Positions 9,371 to 18,866 of a DNA stretch of 64,000 nucleotides are shown here, one piece after another. Source of the DNA: Flavobacterium aerium. GTDB taxonomy: Bacteria; Bacteroidota; Bacteroidia; Flavobacteriales; Flavobacteriaceae. Below the pieces are notes generated by a model. The model worked only from the letters and a program-made list of their open reading frames with translations, was not told the DNA's origin and did no database searches. The stretch spans positions 62,001-126,000 of the forward strand of contig NZ_JARQWR010000002.1 of the NCBI RefSeq assembly GCF_030766725.1, in the 5' to 3' direction. How positions within the stretch are numbered: position 1 is the stretch's first letter; every line of letters starts with the position of its first letter. A program made the position numbers and the translations under genes.

Positions 9371-9735
9371 TGGAAGCTAGTAAAGATATTGTTTATGATT
9401 TTTATCAGTCTGATGCATTAATCAACAAAGAGAAAATGCAAGCATATCTTCATCCCGAAGTCACTTTGGAATGGGATAGCAGTAAAGGTTTTCACGAATT
9501 TGATCACCATGGACTTTTGAAGTTGGCAGATGAGTTGGAACGATCCTACAATACTTCACGCGTAGAAATTAGTCATTTATTACAGGAAGATAACTTGGTT
9601 ACATTGCGATACAGACAATATGTAACGTTGTTTGAAAATCCAACCGAAGAAATTGCATTGGCAAAATTCATTGTAATTTGGGAGTTAAAAGAACAGAAAT
9701 TGTTCAAAGGATATCAAATGAGCCAGTTGTCATAA
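9370..9735 (+). CDS. NTF2-like (SnoaL-type) small protein
   Basis: A 121-residue protein whose pattern (an N-terminal helix with YDFYQSDALINKEKMQAYLHPEV, then beta strands with LVTLRYRQYVTLFENP and FIVIWELKEQKL) matches the NTF2/SnoaL fold, a family of small ligand-binding or enzymatic proteins. The start codon overlaps the stop codon of the LpxD-like gene (TAATG), so they are coupled. No catalytic residues can be assigned, and a role in envelope lipid metabolism is only suggested by the neighbour. Confidence 0.7.
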   Translation: MEASKDIVYDFYQSDALINKEKMQAYLHPEVTLEWDSSKGFHEFDHHGLLKLADELERSYNTSRVEISHLLQEDNLVTLRYRQYVTLFENPTEEIALAKFIVIWELKEQKLFKGYQMSQLS

Positions 9736-9789
9736 TATTGAATTTAAGATTACAATTTATTAAAGTTATAAAGTTGCAAAAAAACTTTA

Positions 9790-9816
9790 TTGTTAGGCAT
9801 CAAAAGTCTATTTTTG
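9790..9816 (+). promoter_or_regulatory. Promoter of sucD
   Basis: TTG at 9790-9792, 16 bases, then TATTTTTG at 9809-9816, matching the Bacteroidota promoter pattern with a spacer one base below the usual range. It lies 35 bases before the sucD start. Confidence 0.55.
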
Positions 9817-9851
9817 CATCAGATTTTTAAAAACAATTTAAAAAATATATC

Positions 9852-10724
9852 ATGAGTGTTTTAGTTAATAAAGATTCAAAAATAATTGTTCAAGGTTTTA
9901 CAGGAAGTGAAGGAACTTTCCATGCTTCTCAAATGATTGAATACGGTACCAATGTTGTTGGTGGTGTTACACCAGGAAAAGGTGGTACTACACATTTAGA
10001 TCGTCCAGTTTTTAATACTGTAAAAGATGCAGTAGAACAAGCAGGTGCTGATACAACTATTATTTTTGTTCCGCCAGCTTTTGCTGCTGACGCTATTATG
10101 GAAGCTGCTGATGCAGGAATTAAAGTAATCATTACTATTACTGAAGGTATTCCTGTTGCTGATATGATTAAAGCTTATGATTATATTCAAGGTAAAGAAT
10201 GTAGATTAATCGGACCAAACTGTCCAGGTGTTATTACACCAGGTGAAGCTAAAGTTGGTATTATGCCAGGTTTCGTTTTCAAAAAAGGTGGGGTAGGAAT
10301 CGTTTCTAAATCAGGAACATTAACATACGAAGCTGCTGACCAAGTTGTAAAACAAGGTTTAGGAATTACTACAGCAATCGGAATTGGTGGAGATCCAATC
10401 ATTGGAACTACTACAAAAGAAGCTGTACAATTATTGATGAATGATCCAGAAACGAAATGTATCGTTATGATTGGTGAAATCGGAGGTCAATTAGAAGCTG
10501 ATGCTGCACAATGGATTAAAGCTGATGGTAACAGAAAACCAGTTGTAGGTTTTATCGCTGGTGAAACTGCACCTGCTGGACGTACAATGGGTCATGCTGG
10601 AGCTATCGTTGGTGGATCAGATGATACTGCACAAGCTAAAAAACGTATCATGAGAGAATGTGGTATCCACGTTGTTGATTCTCCTGCAGAAATTGGAAAA
10701 AAAGTAAAAGAAGTTTTAGGATAA
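9852..10724 (+). CDS. sucD: Succinyl-CoA synthetase, ADP-forming, alpha subunit
   Basis: Alpha subunit of the citric acid cycle enzyme that interconverts succinyl-CoA and succinate with substrate-level phosphorylation. The 290-residue length is standard. Visible motifs are the CoA-binding Rossmann start [22 protein letters not shown], split as [15 protein letters not shown], the segment [12 protein letters not shown], and the phospho-His loop GHAGAIVGG. The beta subunit gene is not adjacent, which is common in this phylum. It has its own promoter and ends in a strong terminator. Confidence 0.96.
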   Translation: MSVLVNKDSKIIVQGFTGSEGTFHASQMIEYGTNVVGGVTPGKGGTTHLDRPVFNTVKDAVEQAGADTTIIFVPPAFAADAIMEAADAGIKVIITITEGIPVADMIKAYDYIQGKECRLIGPNCPGVITPGEAKVGIMPGFVFKKGGVGIVSKSGTLTYEAADQVVKQGLGITTAIGIGGDPIIGTTTKEAVQLLMNDPETKCIVMIGEIGGQLEADAAQWIKADGNRKPVVGFIAGETAPAGRTMGHAGAIVGGSDDTAQAKKRIMRECGIHVVDSPAEIGKKVKEVLG

Positions 10725-10750
10725 TCTAAATTTTCTGAATCATATAAAAA

Positions 10751-10781
10751 GCCTCGATATCTAAATATCGAGGCTTTTTTT
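10751..10781 (+). terminator. Intrinsic terminator of sucD
   Basis: Perfect 10-bp stem GCCTCGATAT/ATATCGAGGC with a CTAA loop, followed by seven T, 26 bases after the sucD stop. Confidence 0.9.
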
Positions 10782-10805
10782 GTAGGATAAATTTAAGAAT
10801 ATAAA

Positions 10806-10868
10806 ACGGTAAGAATTCTTACTGTATAAATAATTTGTATATTTAAATTCCAATTTTTAAATTGGAAT
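10806..10868. promoter_or_regulatory. Two palindromes in front of the bactofilin-like gene
   Basis: A 20-base palindrome with one wobble position is centred on GAATTC (10806-10825; the central 14 bases GTAAGAATTCTTAC are perfect). A second inverted repeat, ATTCCAATTT/AAATTGGAAT, is at 10847-10868. Both lie between the sucD terminator and the next start codon at 10885, so they may be operator sites or RNA hairpins in a leader. No good TAnnTTTG box is present. Confidence 0.4.
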
Positions 10869-10884
10869 ATTAATAGAAGAATAC

Positions 10885-12219
10885 ATGTCAGAGTTTAGAT
10901 TATTACACTTTTTAGAAGTAAAGAATAAATACCCTTTTTTAGATGAACTTGAAGGATTTGATTATTTTGATGATTGGGATGAGCAAGATTATTTATTAGT
11001 TGCAGAAGACGATGTGGTGGTGAACAGTCATTTAATCCTAGATGTATTTAAAGAAGGCCAAACAGAAAAATTATTCAAGCTTTTACAAGTAAAAGAAACA
11101 AAACAATTTTCAGGAAGAATTCAAGGGATTATTGTATTGGGAGATTTAACGGTACATGGATCAATAATAAATGAAATAGGGGACTACGGACCATTTATCT
11201 ATAATAAAGGAAATGTGCAATGCCAGAGTCTTTTATTAGGAGGTTCCTATGCAGAGTTAAAAGGAAATTGTATTGCAAAAGAAGTTGTGTTGTGTGATTA
11301 TAATCATGGAACATTCAAATGTGAAGGAACAATTACAGCTCCTGTATTCATAGTAAACGATCATCATACGATTTTTGGTAATAAAGAAATATCTCTGTTT
11401 TATTATAATGATAAAGGAACGGATTCACACTCTGAAGAAAATGAATGTGGAGAAAATGACGAGGGCGATTGGACTATTTCATCCGTATTAACCCAACATT
11501 TGTCAAGTACATTAACAACTACTTTTGAGGAATTACAACGAGATCTAGCAAAAGGAGAGTGGGTGTTGCAAACTTCTGAGAAAACAATAAGAGACTATCA
11601 ATATTGGACAGAAAAAGTAAATAAAAATTATAGAGATTTAAAGAGAGTGCCCTTTGATTATAAAGATGAAGCGCTGTGTAATAAAGCCTTAAATCAAACA
11701 TTTTACGCACTGCCATATTGTAAGGAAGAATATATTACAGAAGCTTTATGCATTAGTTTAGTACAAAAAGATGGATTAGCATTACGCGTAATACCGGCGC
11801 AATTTATTACAGAAAAACTCTGCATTCTTGCAGCAGATAAAGGAACAATACTAAATTTAATCCCAGAACGCTATTATACGGAAGAACTAATTCTAAAAGC
11901 GATGAAAAATAGAAGCTATGAACCCAACATTCAGGAAGTTCCAGAAGCTTTTATTACAAAGAATCTACTTGTCGAATATGTGAAAATGGGAAAAGGATTG
12001 TTTCTCGATAAAATCTGTAAAGAAAAAGCGATTGATAAAATAGAAATTCTTAAAGCAGTAGTTGATGAAGATATTAAATCTTTAGATCTTATTTTTAGTC
12101 ATCATTGCAGTGCAGAAATGATTGAATATGCTCTTCAATATTATGATACGGATTTGAATAAAGAAAAATTGAATCAGTATCTAGAAAAATATAAAACAAA
12201 ACTAAGTCGATACAAATAA
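10885..12219 (+). CDS. Hypothetical protein: bactofilin-like N-terminal part, helical repeats
   Basis: I do not recognise a functional family for this 444-residue protein. Residues about 90-180 (IIVLGDLTVHGSI, then repeated short beta units ending in APVFIVNDHH) look like a bactofilin or beta-solenoid segment. An acidic linker follows (about 185-200, rich in E and D). The C-terminal half has repeated units of about 24-36 residues of the kind YITEALCISLVQKDG, FITEKLCILAADKG, YYTEELILKAMKN and FITKNLLVEYVKMG, similar to DUF4116-type helical repeats. There is no signal peptide or membrane segment. It stands alone after palindromic upstream DNA. Confidence 0.6.
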   Translation: MSEFRLLHFLEVKNKYPFLDELEGFDYFDDWDEQDYLLVAEDDVVVNSHLILDVFKEGQTEKLFKLLQVKETKQFSGRIQGIIVLGDLTVHGSIINEIGDYGPFIYNKGNVQCQSLLLGGSYAELKGNCIAKEVVLCDYNHGTFKCEGTITAPVFIVNDHHTIFGNKEISLFYYNDKGTDSHSEENECGENDEGDWTISSVLTQHLSSTLTTTFEELQRDLAKGEWVLQTSEKTIRDYQYWTEKVNKNYRDLKRVPFDYKDEALCNKALNQTFYALPYCKEEYITEALCISLVQKDGLALRVIPAQFITEKLCILAADKGTILNLIPERYYTEELILKAMKNRSYEPNIQEVPEAFITKNLLVEYVKMGKGLFLDKICKEKAIDKIEILKAVVDEDIKSLDLIFSHHCSAEMIEYALQYYDTDLNKEKLNQYLEKYKTKLSRYK

Positions 12220-12242
12220 AACATAAAAAATAACAATATAAT

Positions 12243-12581
12243 ATGGAAAATAATTTAACGTGGAGTGATTTTGAAAAAGTTGAAATGCGTGTAGGAACCA
12301 TTATTGAAGCAGAAATTTTTGCGGAAGTACGCAATCCGGCTTACAAACTAAAAATCGATTTTGGTCCACATGGAATACGAAAAACATCAGCACAAATCAC
12401 AAAACTATATACACCAGAAGAAGTTATTGGAAAACAAGTTGTTGCGGTAATCAATTTTCCGCCGAAACAGATTGCAAATTTCATGAGTGAATGTCTTGTT
12501 TTAGGAGCAGTAGGAGCTGATAAAGAAGTTACTCTAATGACACCAGAGCGACCAAGTGAAAATGGTTTAAGAATAGGCTAA
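12243..12581 (+). CDS. csaA: CsaA-like tRNA-binding-domain protein
   Basis: A 112-residue single OB-fold protein of the EMAP/Trbp111 type. The start WSDFEKVEMRVGTIIEAE and the sequence PAYKLKIDFG...KTSAQITKLY, QVVAVINFPPKQIANFMSE are characteristic of CsaA and related free-standing tRNA-binding proteins, reported to act as chaperones for secretion or tRNA-binding accessory factors. It starts 23 bases after the hypothetical gene at 10885-12219. The family call is strong; the in-vivo role is uncertain. Confidence 0.88.
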   Translation: MENNLTWSDFEKVEMRVGTIIEAEIFAEVRNPAYKLKIDFGPHGIRKTSAQITKLYTPEEVIGKQVVAVINFPPKQIANFMSECLVLGAVGADKEVTLMTPERPSENGLRIG

Positions 12582-12810
12582 ATATATAAAGAAGAAACCG
12601 ATAGATTTGAATTTTTATACAACATTAAAAAGTAGAAGCAGAGAAATCGAATAGTTTAATCTTCCTATATACAATGAGTTATGTTTTTTTATGTAAAAAA
12701 TATAACATTTATAAGATAGGAATTTTAAATCCTACAGTATAAAAATATGTATCTAAGTTCCTAATTATTATATTTGTGACCTTATAGGATTAATAAACCC
12801 AATTTACGAT
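12582..12810. other. Intergenic stretch before fabG
   Basis: About 230 AT-rich bases between the CsaA-like gene and fabG. Besides the -7 box TATATTTG at 12769-12776 I see no gene and no terminator. Confidence 0.5.
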
Positions 12811-13557
12811 ATGAAATTATTAGAAGGAAAAACGGCTATTATTACTGGAGCCAGTAGAGGTATTGGAAGAGGAATTGCAGAAGTATTTGCAAAACACGGA
12901 GCAAATGTTGCTTTTACCTATAGTGCTTCTGCAGAAGCAGCTAAAGCCTTAGAGAACGAATTGATTGCATTAGGTGTAAAAGCAAAAGGATATCAATCGA
13001 ATGCAGCAGATTTTAATGAAGCACAGAAACTAGTAGATGATGTAATAGCTGAATTTGGTGCTATTGATATATTAATTAATAATGCAGGAATCACAAAAGA
13101 TAATTTATTAATGCGTATTTCAGAAGATGATTTTGATAAAGTAATCGAAGTAAATCTAAAATCTGTTTTTAATATGACAAAAGCAGTTCAAAAAACATTC
13201 TTAAAACAACGCCACGGATCAATCATCAACATGAGCTCTGTAGTTGGAGTAAAAGGTAATGCAGGGCAAACTAATTATGCGGCTTCAAAAGCAGGTGTAA
13301 TTGGATTCTCAAAATCGGTAGCATTAGAATTAGGATCAAGAAACATTCGTTGTAATGTAATTGCACCAGGTTTTATTGAAACAGAAATGACTGGAAAATT
13401 AAGCGAGGAAGTAGTACAAGGATGGAGAGATAATATTCCATTGAAAAGAGGTGGAACACCAGAAGATGTAGCTAATGTTTGTGTTTTCTTAGCATCAGAT
13501 ATGTCTGCTTATGTAACAGGCCAAGTATTGAATGTTGACGGTGGTATGTTAACCTAA
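12811..13557 (+). CDS. fabG: 3-oxoacyl-[acyl-carrier-protein] reductase
   Basis: NADPH-dependent reduction of 3-oxoacyl-ACP in fatty acid elongation. It is a 248-residue short-chain dehydrogenase with the cofactor motif TGASRGIGRGIAE near residue 12, NNAG near residue 90, the catalytic Ser in NMSSVVGVKGNAG, and YAASK (Tyr and Lys about residues 154 and 158); the C-terminal end YVTGQVLNVDGGM is typical of FabG. A -7 box TATATTTG lies at 12769-12776, 34 bases upstream, without a clear TTG. Other SDR functions are possible, but similarity to FabG is high. Confidence 0.92.
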   Translation: MKLLEGKTAIITGASRGIGRGIAEVFAKHGANVAFTYSASAEAAKALENELIALGVKAKGYQSNAADFNEAQKLVDDVIAEFGAIDILINNAGITKDNLLMRISEDDFDKVIEVNLKSVFNMTKAVQKTFLKQRHGSIINMSSVVGVKGNAGQTNYAASKAGVIGFSKSVALELGSRNIRCNVIAPGFIETEMTGKLSEEVVQGWRDNIPLKRGGTPEDVANVCVFLASDMSAYVTGQVLNVDGGMLT

Positions 13558-13632
13558 AACATGACACATAAAAGGTTTGTTTCAGATTTTTTAAAATAAA
13601 CAATATCTTAACCATATAGATAAAACTAGATA

Positions 13633-15669
13633 ATGACTATCAATACAATATTATTATTATTATTATTATTACTTTCTGTACTTGTAGCATTATTCTTGGT
13701 TTATATTCAATATTATTATAAAGCCAAAAGTAAGTCGAAAGTACACTTACTTTTGGCTTTTTTACGTTTTGTAGCAATTTTTGGAATACTGGTATTACTG
13801 ATAAATCCTAAGATTACCCACAATACCTTTGAAACTGTAAAAACACCTTTACCACTTATTGTAGACAATTCAAGCTCTATCATTGAATTAAAGCAAAATG
13901 AATTAGCCGTTCAATTATATCAAAAGATAAGCTCTAATAAGGCTTTACAGGAAAAATTTGACATTCAATCCTATAAGTTTGATAGTGAATTTGAGCAAGC
14001 AGAACAGTTTGACTTTAAAGGACATCAAACGAATCTAGATCAAGTAGCAAAAAATCTAAAGAATTTATATAAAAACAGATCATTTCCAACCGTTATTTTA
14101 ACGGATGGTAACCAAACAATAGGGAATGATTATATCTATAGCTTTGAGGCTAATAATGCAGTATATCCTATTGTATTAGGAGATACAACAACCTACTTGG
14201 ACTTGAAAGTAAGCCAATTGAATGTCAATAAATATGCTTTTCATAAAAATAAATTTCCAGTAGAAGTATTTTTGCAATATGCAGGAAATAAAAATGTAAC
14301 CACAGATGTTGTTATTTCGCAAGGAAACACAACATTACACCGAGAAGCAATTACATTCTCAAAAACAAAAAAATCAGCCGTACTCAATGTACTATTACCA
14401 GCGGATAAAGTAGGCTTACAGATTTTTAAAGCGTCTATTAGTTCTAAAGAAGCAGAAAAAAACACCTATAACAATACTAAGAATTTTGCAGTAGAAGTAA
14501 TCGATCAAAAATCTGAAATTGCAATTGTCTCCGCAATCAATCATCCAGATGTAGGAGCATTGAAACGCTCTATTGAGACGAACATGCAGCGCAAGGTCAA
14601 AATTGTCAAGCCAAACGAAATTGGCGCTATAAAGGATTATAATGTTTTAATATTATATCAGCCAACAGCAGCTTTCAAAGCAATTTTTGATGAAAATAAA
14701 TTAGCACACATTAATACTTGGATCATCACTGGATTGAGTACTGATTATGCATTCTTGAATCAACAGCAGAATAGTTTAGAATTTAAGATGAACAATCAAC
14801 GTGAAGATTATACCGCAGCATTTAATGGGCAGTATAATCTGTTTGCAACAGAAGATATCGGATTTGAAAATTTCCCACCCTTACAAAATGCTTTTGGAAC
14901 CGTTAAAGCAAACAGTAAAGTAGAAGTACTATTATTCTCCAAAGTTCGTAATATCCAGACAGAATCTCCTTTATTGGCCTATACAGACAATCAAGGACAA
15001 CGTCAGGCATTTTTATTAGGAGAGAATATTTGGAAGTGGCGTATGCAAAGCCATTTGGATAAGAACTCCTTTGAATCATTCGATGTTTTTATCGATAAAA
15101 GCATACAATTTCTATCTACAAATAATGCAAAAAAATCATTAATAGTCAATTTCGAATCCTTTTATAATTCAGGAGAAGCAATTACAATAACCGCTCAGTA
15201 TTTCAATAAGAATTATGAATTTGATGAAAATGCACGATTAACAATTGTACTAACGAATAAAGAAACGAAGCAGACCAAAACCTATGATTTACTAAAAGGG
15301 AATGGTCTTTACAAAGTTAATTTAGATGGATTGGTTGCTGGAGCTTACAACTTTACAGTAAAAGAAAGCACCAGTGGTAGTAGTTATTCGGGGTACTTTG
15401 AAGTACTGGATTTTGATATTGAAAAACAATTTGTAAATCCCGATTTGAATAAACTAACACAATTAGGGCAACAAACGAAAGGACAACATTATTTTGCAAA
15501 TCAGGTAGACCAGCTAATTGAACGTTTGATTAAAAATGAAGATTATAAAGCAGTGCAAAAAGCCATTGTCAAAAAATCACCATTAATTGATACCGTATGG
15601 CTACTAATCTTAATTGCACTAGCGTTAACAATAGAATGGTTTATTCGTAAATACAATGGTTTATTATAA
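13633..15669 (+). CDS. VWA-type membrane protein with cytoplasm-spanning ends
   Basis: A 678-residue protein with two N-terminal membrane segments (residues about 7-29 and 42-60), a large extracytoplasmic part and one C-terminal membrane segment (about 652-670, TVWLLILIALALTIEWFI). After the second segment comes IVDNSSSI, a DxSxS metal-ion-dependent adhesion site typical of von Willebrand A domains, followed by VILTDGNQTIGN, the usual second VWA block. The layout resembles BatA-like and glutamine-amidotransferase-like membrane proteins of Bacteroidota. The function is unknown. The first segment contains a run of eight Leu encoded by a TTA repeat. Confidence 0.75.
   Translation: MTINTILLLLLLLLSVLVALFLVYIQYYYKAKSKSKVHLLLAFLRFVAIFGILVLLINPKITHNTFETVKTPLPLIVDNSSSIIELKQNELAVQLYQKISSNKALQEKFDIQSYKFDSEFEQAEQFDFKGHQTNLDQVAKNLKNLYKNRSFPTVILTDGNQTIGNDYIYSFEANNAVYPIVLGDTTTYLDLKVSQLNVNKYAFHKNKFPVEVFLQYAGNKNVTTDVVISQGNTTLHREAITFSKTKKSAVLNVLLPADKVGLQIFKASISSKEAEKNTYNNTKNFAVEVIDQKSEIAIVSAINHPDVGALKRSIETNMQRKVKIVKPNEIGAIKDYNVLILYQPTAAFKAIFDENKLAHINTWIITGLSTDYAFLNQQQNSLEFKMNNQREDYTAAFNGQYNLFATEDIGFENFPPLQNAFGTVKANSKVEVLLFSKVRNIQTESPLLAYTDNQGQRQAFLLGENIWKWRMQSHLDKNSFESFDVFIDKSIQFLSTNNAKKSLIVNFESFYNSGEAITITAQYFNKNYEFDENARLTIVLTNKETKQTKTYDLLKGNGLYKVNLDGLVAGAYNFTVKESTSGSSYSGYFEVLDFDIEKQFVNPDLNKLTQLGQQTKGQHYFANQVDQLIERLIKNEDYKAVQKAIVKKSPLIDTVWLLILIALALTIEWFIRKYNGLL
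13651..13671 (+). repeat. (TTA)7 trinucleotide repeat in the VWA gene
   Basis: Seven consecutive TTA codons for Leu in the first transmembrane segment. A change in copy number would keep the frame and only alter the length of the hydrophobic stretch. Confidence 0.9.
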
Positions 15670-15835
15670 CCATTTAACTTCATTTTAATACGATTCCATT
15701 TATAAAGAGTTGAATTTCAATAGAAGTCTGTAATTCAGGACTTAACCCCAATTCTTAAGATTCGCTTAAATTACCAAAATAGGTTCAATTTTATCTTTTA
15801 ACAGGCGTTATTTTGTATTAGAAATTAATACAACT

Positions 15836-17821
15836 ATGACATCTAAATTCAATTCAATTACCTCAGGAAATTTATCCAAAAGATTTTCATTACTATTTAT
15901 CTTTATCAAAGGATTTGTAGTATTCTCTTTTGTGTTACGTTTGATCTTTTTTATATGGCAACGTACCGAAGTTTCTTGGAATATTATTGACTTCTTAAGA
16001 ACAATGCTTACTGGGTTATTTTTTGATATTGGAACCTGTTCCTTTATTGTGTTTCCGAGTATTCTTTATCTTCTCATTTTCCCCAATCGATATATTGGGT
16101 CTTGGTTAGATAAAATTCTAATATATTTTGTTTTCATTCTTACAATCTTCATTTTGGTATTTACCTTTTTTGCGGAGATTACATTTTGGGATGAATTTAA
16201 AACTCGATTTAATTTTATTGCAGTAGATTATTTGATTTATACACACGAAGTGGTAAAGAATATTCAAGAATCTTATCCTTTACCACTTTTAATTGGAGGA
16301 GTTACTTTGATAACCTCAATTATTGTATTCATTTGTTATAAAAAACAAGCTTTTCAGAATACGTTTTCAGGTAAAGCCTCTTTAAAACAAAGGTTGACAG
16401 TAGTAATACCAGCAATTTTGATTATGATTTTCTATGCTAGTTTTATCACCAATAAACAAGCAGAATGGTCTAGCAATAGATACAATACAGAAATATCAAA
16501 AGCGGGGATTTATTCCTTCTTTGCAGAATTTAGAAACAACCAAATGAAGTATGAAGACTTCTATACATCAATACAAAACAATGTAGCCTTCCATTTTGTA
16601 AGAACACACCTATCTGAGGATAAAAGTCAGTTTGTGAGCAATGACCCTTTCTCAATTCGAAGAAACATTAAAGACACACTATCGTCCAATGCAGAAAAAC
16701 CAAATGTTGTTTTTATCCTGGTAGAAAGCCTAAGTGCTAGTTTTATGAAAGAATTTGGAAACGAGCACAATATCACGCCATTTTTAGATTCTATAAAAGA
16801 TCAAAGTGTATTCTTTTCAAATATGTATGCTACTGGAACCCGTACTGTGCGAGGTATGGAAGCCGTTACTCTATCAATTCCACCTACACCGGGACAAAGT
16901 ATTGTAAAAAGACCTGATAATCAAGGATTATTCACAATATCAAACGTATTTAAAGCAAAAAACTACGAATGCAATTTCTTTTATGGAGGAGACGGTTATT
17001 TTGATAATATGAACAGTTATTTTGGAGGAAATGGTTTTAATATTTACGATCGAGGAAGAGGAAGTGTATTGAGTGATAAAATAAAAATGCAACGACATAA
17101 TATTGATGATAACGAAGTCACTTTTGAAAACGCATGGGGAATCTGCGATGAAGATATTTTCAATAAATTGATAAAAGTATCCGATCAACAATACAAGGAT
17201 AGAAAACCATTCTTGAATTTTGTGATGACCACATCAAACCACAGACCATTTACCTATCCAGGCAATAAAGTAAGTATTGCATCCGGAACAGGTAGAGACG
17301 GAGCTGTACAATACACAGATTTTGCTATTAAAGAGCTGTTTAACAAGGTGAAAAATAAGCCATGGTTTAAGAATACAGTTTTTGTAATCATTGCAGACCA
17401 CTGTGCAAGCAGTGCTGGTAAAGACGAAATTGATGTAGCAAACTATCATATTCCAGCTTTTATCGTTAATTTGCCAAAAAATTACAATCAGAAAATTACA
17501 AAACAATGTTCACAAATTGATATTTTCCCAACGTTGTTCTCCCTATTACACTGGGATTATGAGACAAATTTGTTTGGAGAAAATGTATTAGATAAGAGCT
17601 TTAAAGAACGAGCATTTGTAGCAACGTACAGAAAGTTAGTACTAATGAAACAAGATAGCGTGATGATTTTGTCAGACCAAAAGAAACAAGCCTTCTATCA
17701 ATGGAATAAAGTAGATAATAGTTTGAAACCATTACCGATGAATCAAAATTTCTTAAATGAAGCAATTTCATGGTATCAAACAGCTGATTATTTATATACC
17801 AATAAATTATTAAAAGAATGA
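15836..17821 (+). CDS. LTA-synthase-like membrane sulfatase/phosphoglycerol transferase
   Basis: A 661-residue integral membrane enzyme of the LtaS/MdoB alkaline-phosphatase superfamily, with about five N-terminal membrane helices (residues 20-210) and a periplasmic sulfatase-type domain (about 280-620). Active-site pieces are FILVESLSASFMKEFG (metal-binding Glu), GTRTVRGMEA (candidate nucleophile Thr), and VIIADHCASS (metal-binding Asp-His). Such proteins transfer phosphoglycerol or phosphoethanolamine groups onto envelope lipids or glycans; the acceptor here is unknown. The last four bases overlap the next gene (ATGA), a lipid kinase, which suggests a shared lipid head-group function. Confidence 0.85.
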   Translation: MTSKFNSITSGNLSKRFSLLFIFIKGFVVFSFVLRLIFFIWQRTEVSWNIIDFLRTMLTGLFFDIGTCSFIVFPSILYLLIFPNRYIGSWLDKILIYFVFILTIFILVFTFFAEITFWDEFKTRFNFIAVDYLIYTHEVVKNIQESYPLPLLIGGVTLITSIIVFICYKKQAFQNTFSGKASLKQRLTVVIPAILIMIFYASFITNKQAEWSSNRYNTEISKAGIYSFFAEFRNNQMKYEDFYTSIQNNVAFHFVRTHLSEDKSQFVSNDPFSIRRNIKDTLSSNAEKPNVVFILVESLSASFMKEFGNEHNITPFLDSIKDQSVFFSNMYATGTRTVRGMEAVTLSIPPTPGQSIVKRPDNQGLFTISNVFKAKNYECNFFYGGDGYFDNMNSYFGGNGFNIYDRGRGSVLSDKIKMQRHNIDDNEVTFENAWGICDEDIFNKLIKVSDQQYKDRKPFLNFVMTTSNHRPFTYPGNKVSIASGTGRDGAVQYTDFAIKELFNKVKNKPWFKNTVFVIIADHCASSAGKDEIDVANYHIPAFIVNLPKNYNQKITKQCSQIDIFPTLFSLLHWDYETNLFGENVLDKSFKERAFVATYRKLVLMKQDSVMILSDQKKQAFYQWNKVDNSLKPLPMNQNFLNEAISWYQTADYLYTNKLLKE

Positions 17822-18711
17822 TCTATTTACATTTTATTGTAAATCCAATTTCAGGAAAAGGAAAACACAATATTACGAAAGGCCTATTAGAAGCCTATTT
17901 TCCAACAGAAAAGTATAAGATTGATATTGACTATTCAAAATATAAAAAACACGCTATAACGCTTACAAAAGCAGCAATAGAGAAGCAGCCCGATGTTATT
18001 GTGGCCTGTGGAGGTGACGGAACGATTAATGAAGTAGCATCTTGTTTGATTAATACGGAAATTCAATTAGGGATAATCCCTATTGGATCAGGAAACGGAT
18101 TAGCATCCAACCTTAAGATTCCGCAGAATATCGATAAAGCAATTCTTATTATTAAAAATGGGCAAGCAAAAGCCATAGATGTAGGACGAGTAAACGAACA
18201 CTATTTCTTTAGTAATATGGGATTAGGAATCGATGCAATGATTATTCATAACTATGAAAAACATCAAAAGAGAACCCTGTCTGCCTATGTAAAAGCCTCA
18301 ATGAAAGCCTCTACAGCTTATAAAGCACCAAAGGCAATTGTTCAAATGAACAATAAAACATTAGAAGTAGCGCCATTTATGCTGTTTATATCCAATTCAA
18401 ATGAAATGGGGTATAAGATGAGTTTAACACCTTCAGCAAGTTTAAGAGACGGACTTTTAGACCTATTGATTGTAGAGAAATTAAACTTTTTGAATAAAAT
18501 GTATTTAGGAGGATTAGTACTCTTTAATAAAACAGAGAAACTAAAGAAATCCCACCGTGATTTAATTCAGAAAGCAACAATTATTTTTCCAGAAAATGAA
18601 ACCACCGATATACAAATCGATGGAGAATATTACAACCTGTCTACCAATATTATAAACGTTTCAGTACTACCACACTCGTTAAAAATACTATTGAACGAAG
18701 AAGTCGTATAA
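17818..18711 (+). CDS. Diacylglycerol-kinase-family lipid kinase
   Basis: A 297-residue DAGK-catalytic-domain protein (YegS/DgkB type) that phosphorylates diacylglycerol or another lipid. The nucleotide-binding motif is CGGDGTINEV (residues about 64-72), with GSGNGLASNLKIP after it and the C-terminal substrate half including DGLLDLLIV. The start overlaps the sulfatase gene by four bases (ATGA), implying translational coupling. Since LtaS-type enzymes release diacylglycerol, recycling of that lipid is a reasonable inference, known for Gram-positive LtaS/DgkB pairs but not shown here. Confidence 0.9.
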   Translation: MIYLHFIVNPISGKGKHNITKGLLEAYFPTEKYKIDIDYSKYKKHAITLTKAAIEKQPDVIVACGGDGTINEVASCLINTEIQLGIIPIGSGNGLASNLKIPQNIDKAILIIKNGQAKAIDVGRVNEHYFFSNMGLGIDAMIIHNYEKHQKRTLSAYVKASMKASTAYKAPKAIVQMNNKTLEVAPFMLFISNSNEMGYKMSLTPSASLRDGLLDLLIVEKLNFLNKMYLGGLVLFNKTEKLKKSHRDLIQKATIIFPENETTDIQIDGEYYNLSTNIINVSVLPHSLKILLNEEVV

Positions 18712-18866
18712 AACATAATAATTTGTAATATCAGTTATTAACGAACAATGTTAAATTGTTAATTAAAAGGTTGATAGAATTAACATAGTGAATGAAAATT
18801 TTAGCAGAAAATTGATGAAATTTATCCCAGATTTTAGCGTTAATTGTATTTGAAAATAATTGATCA

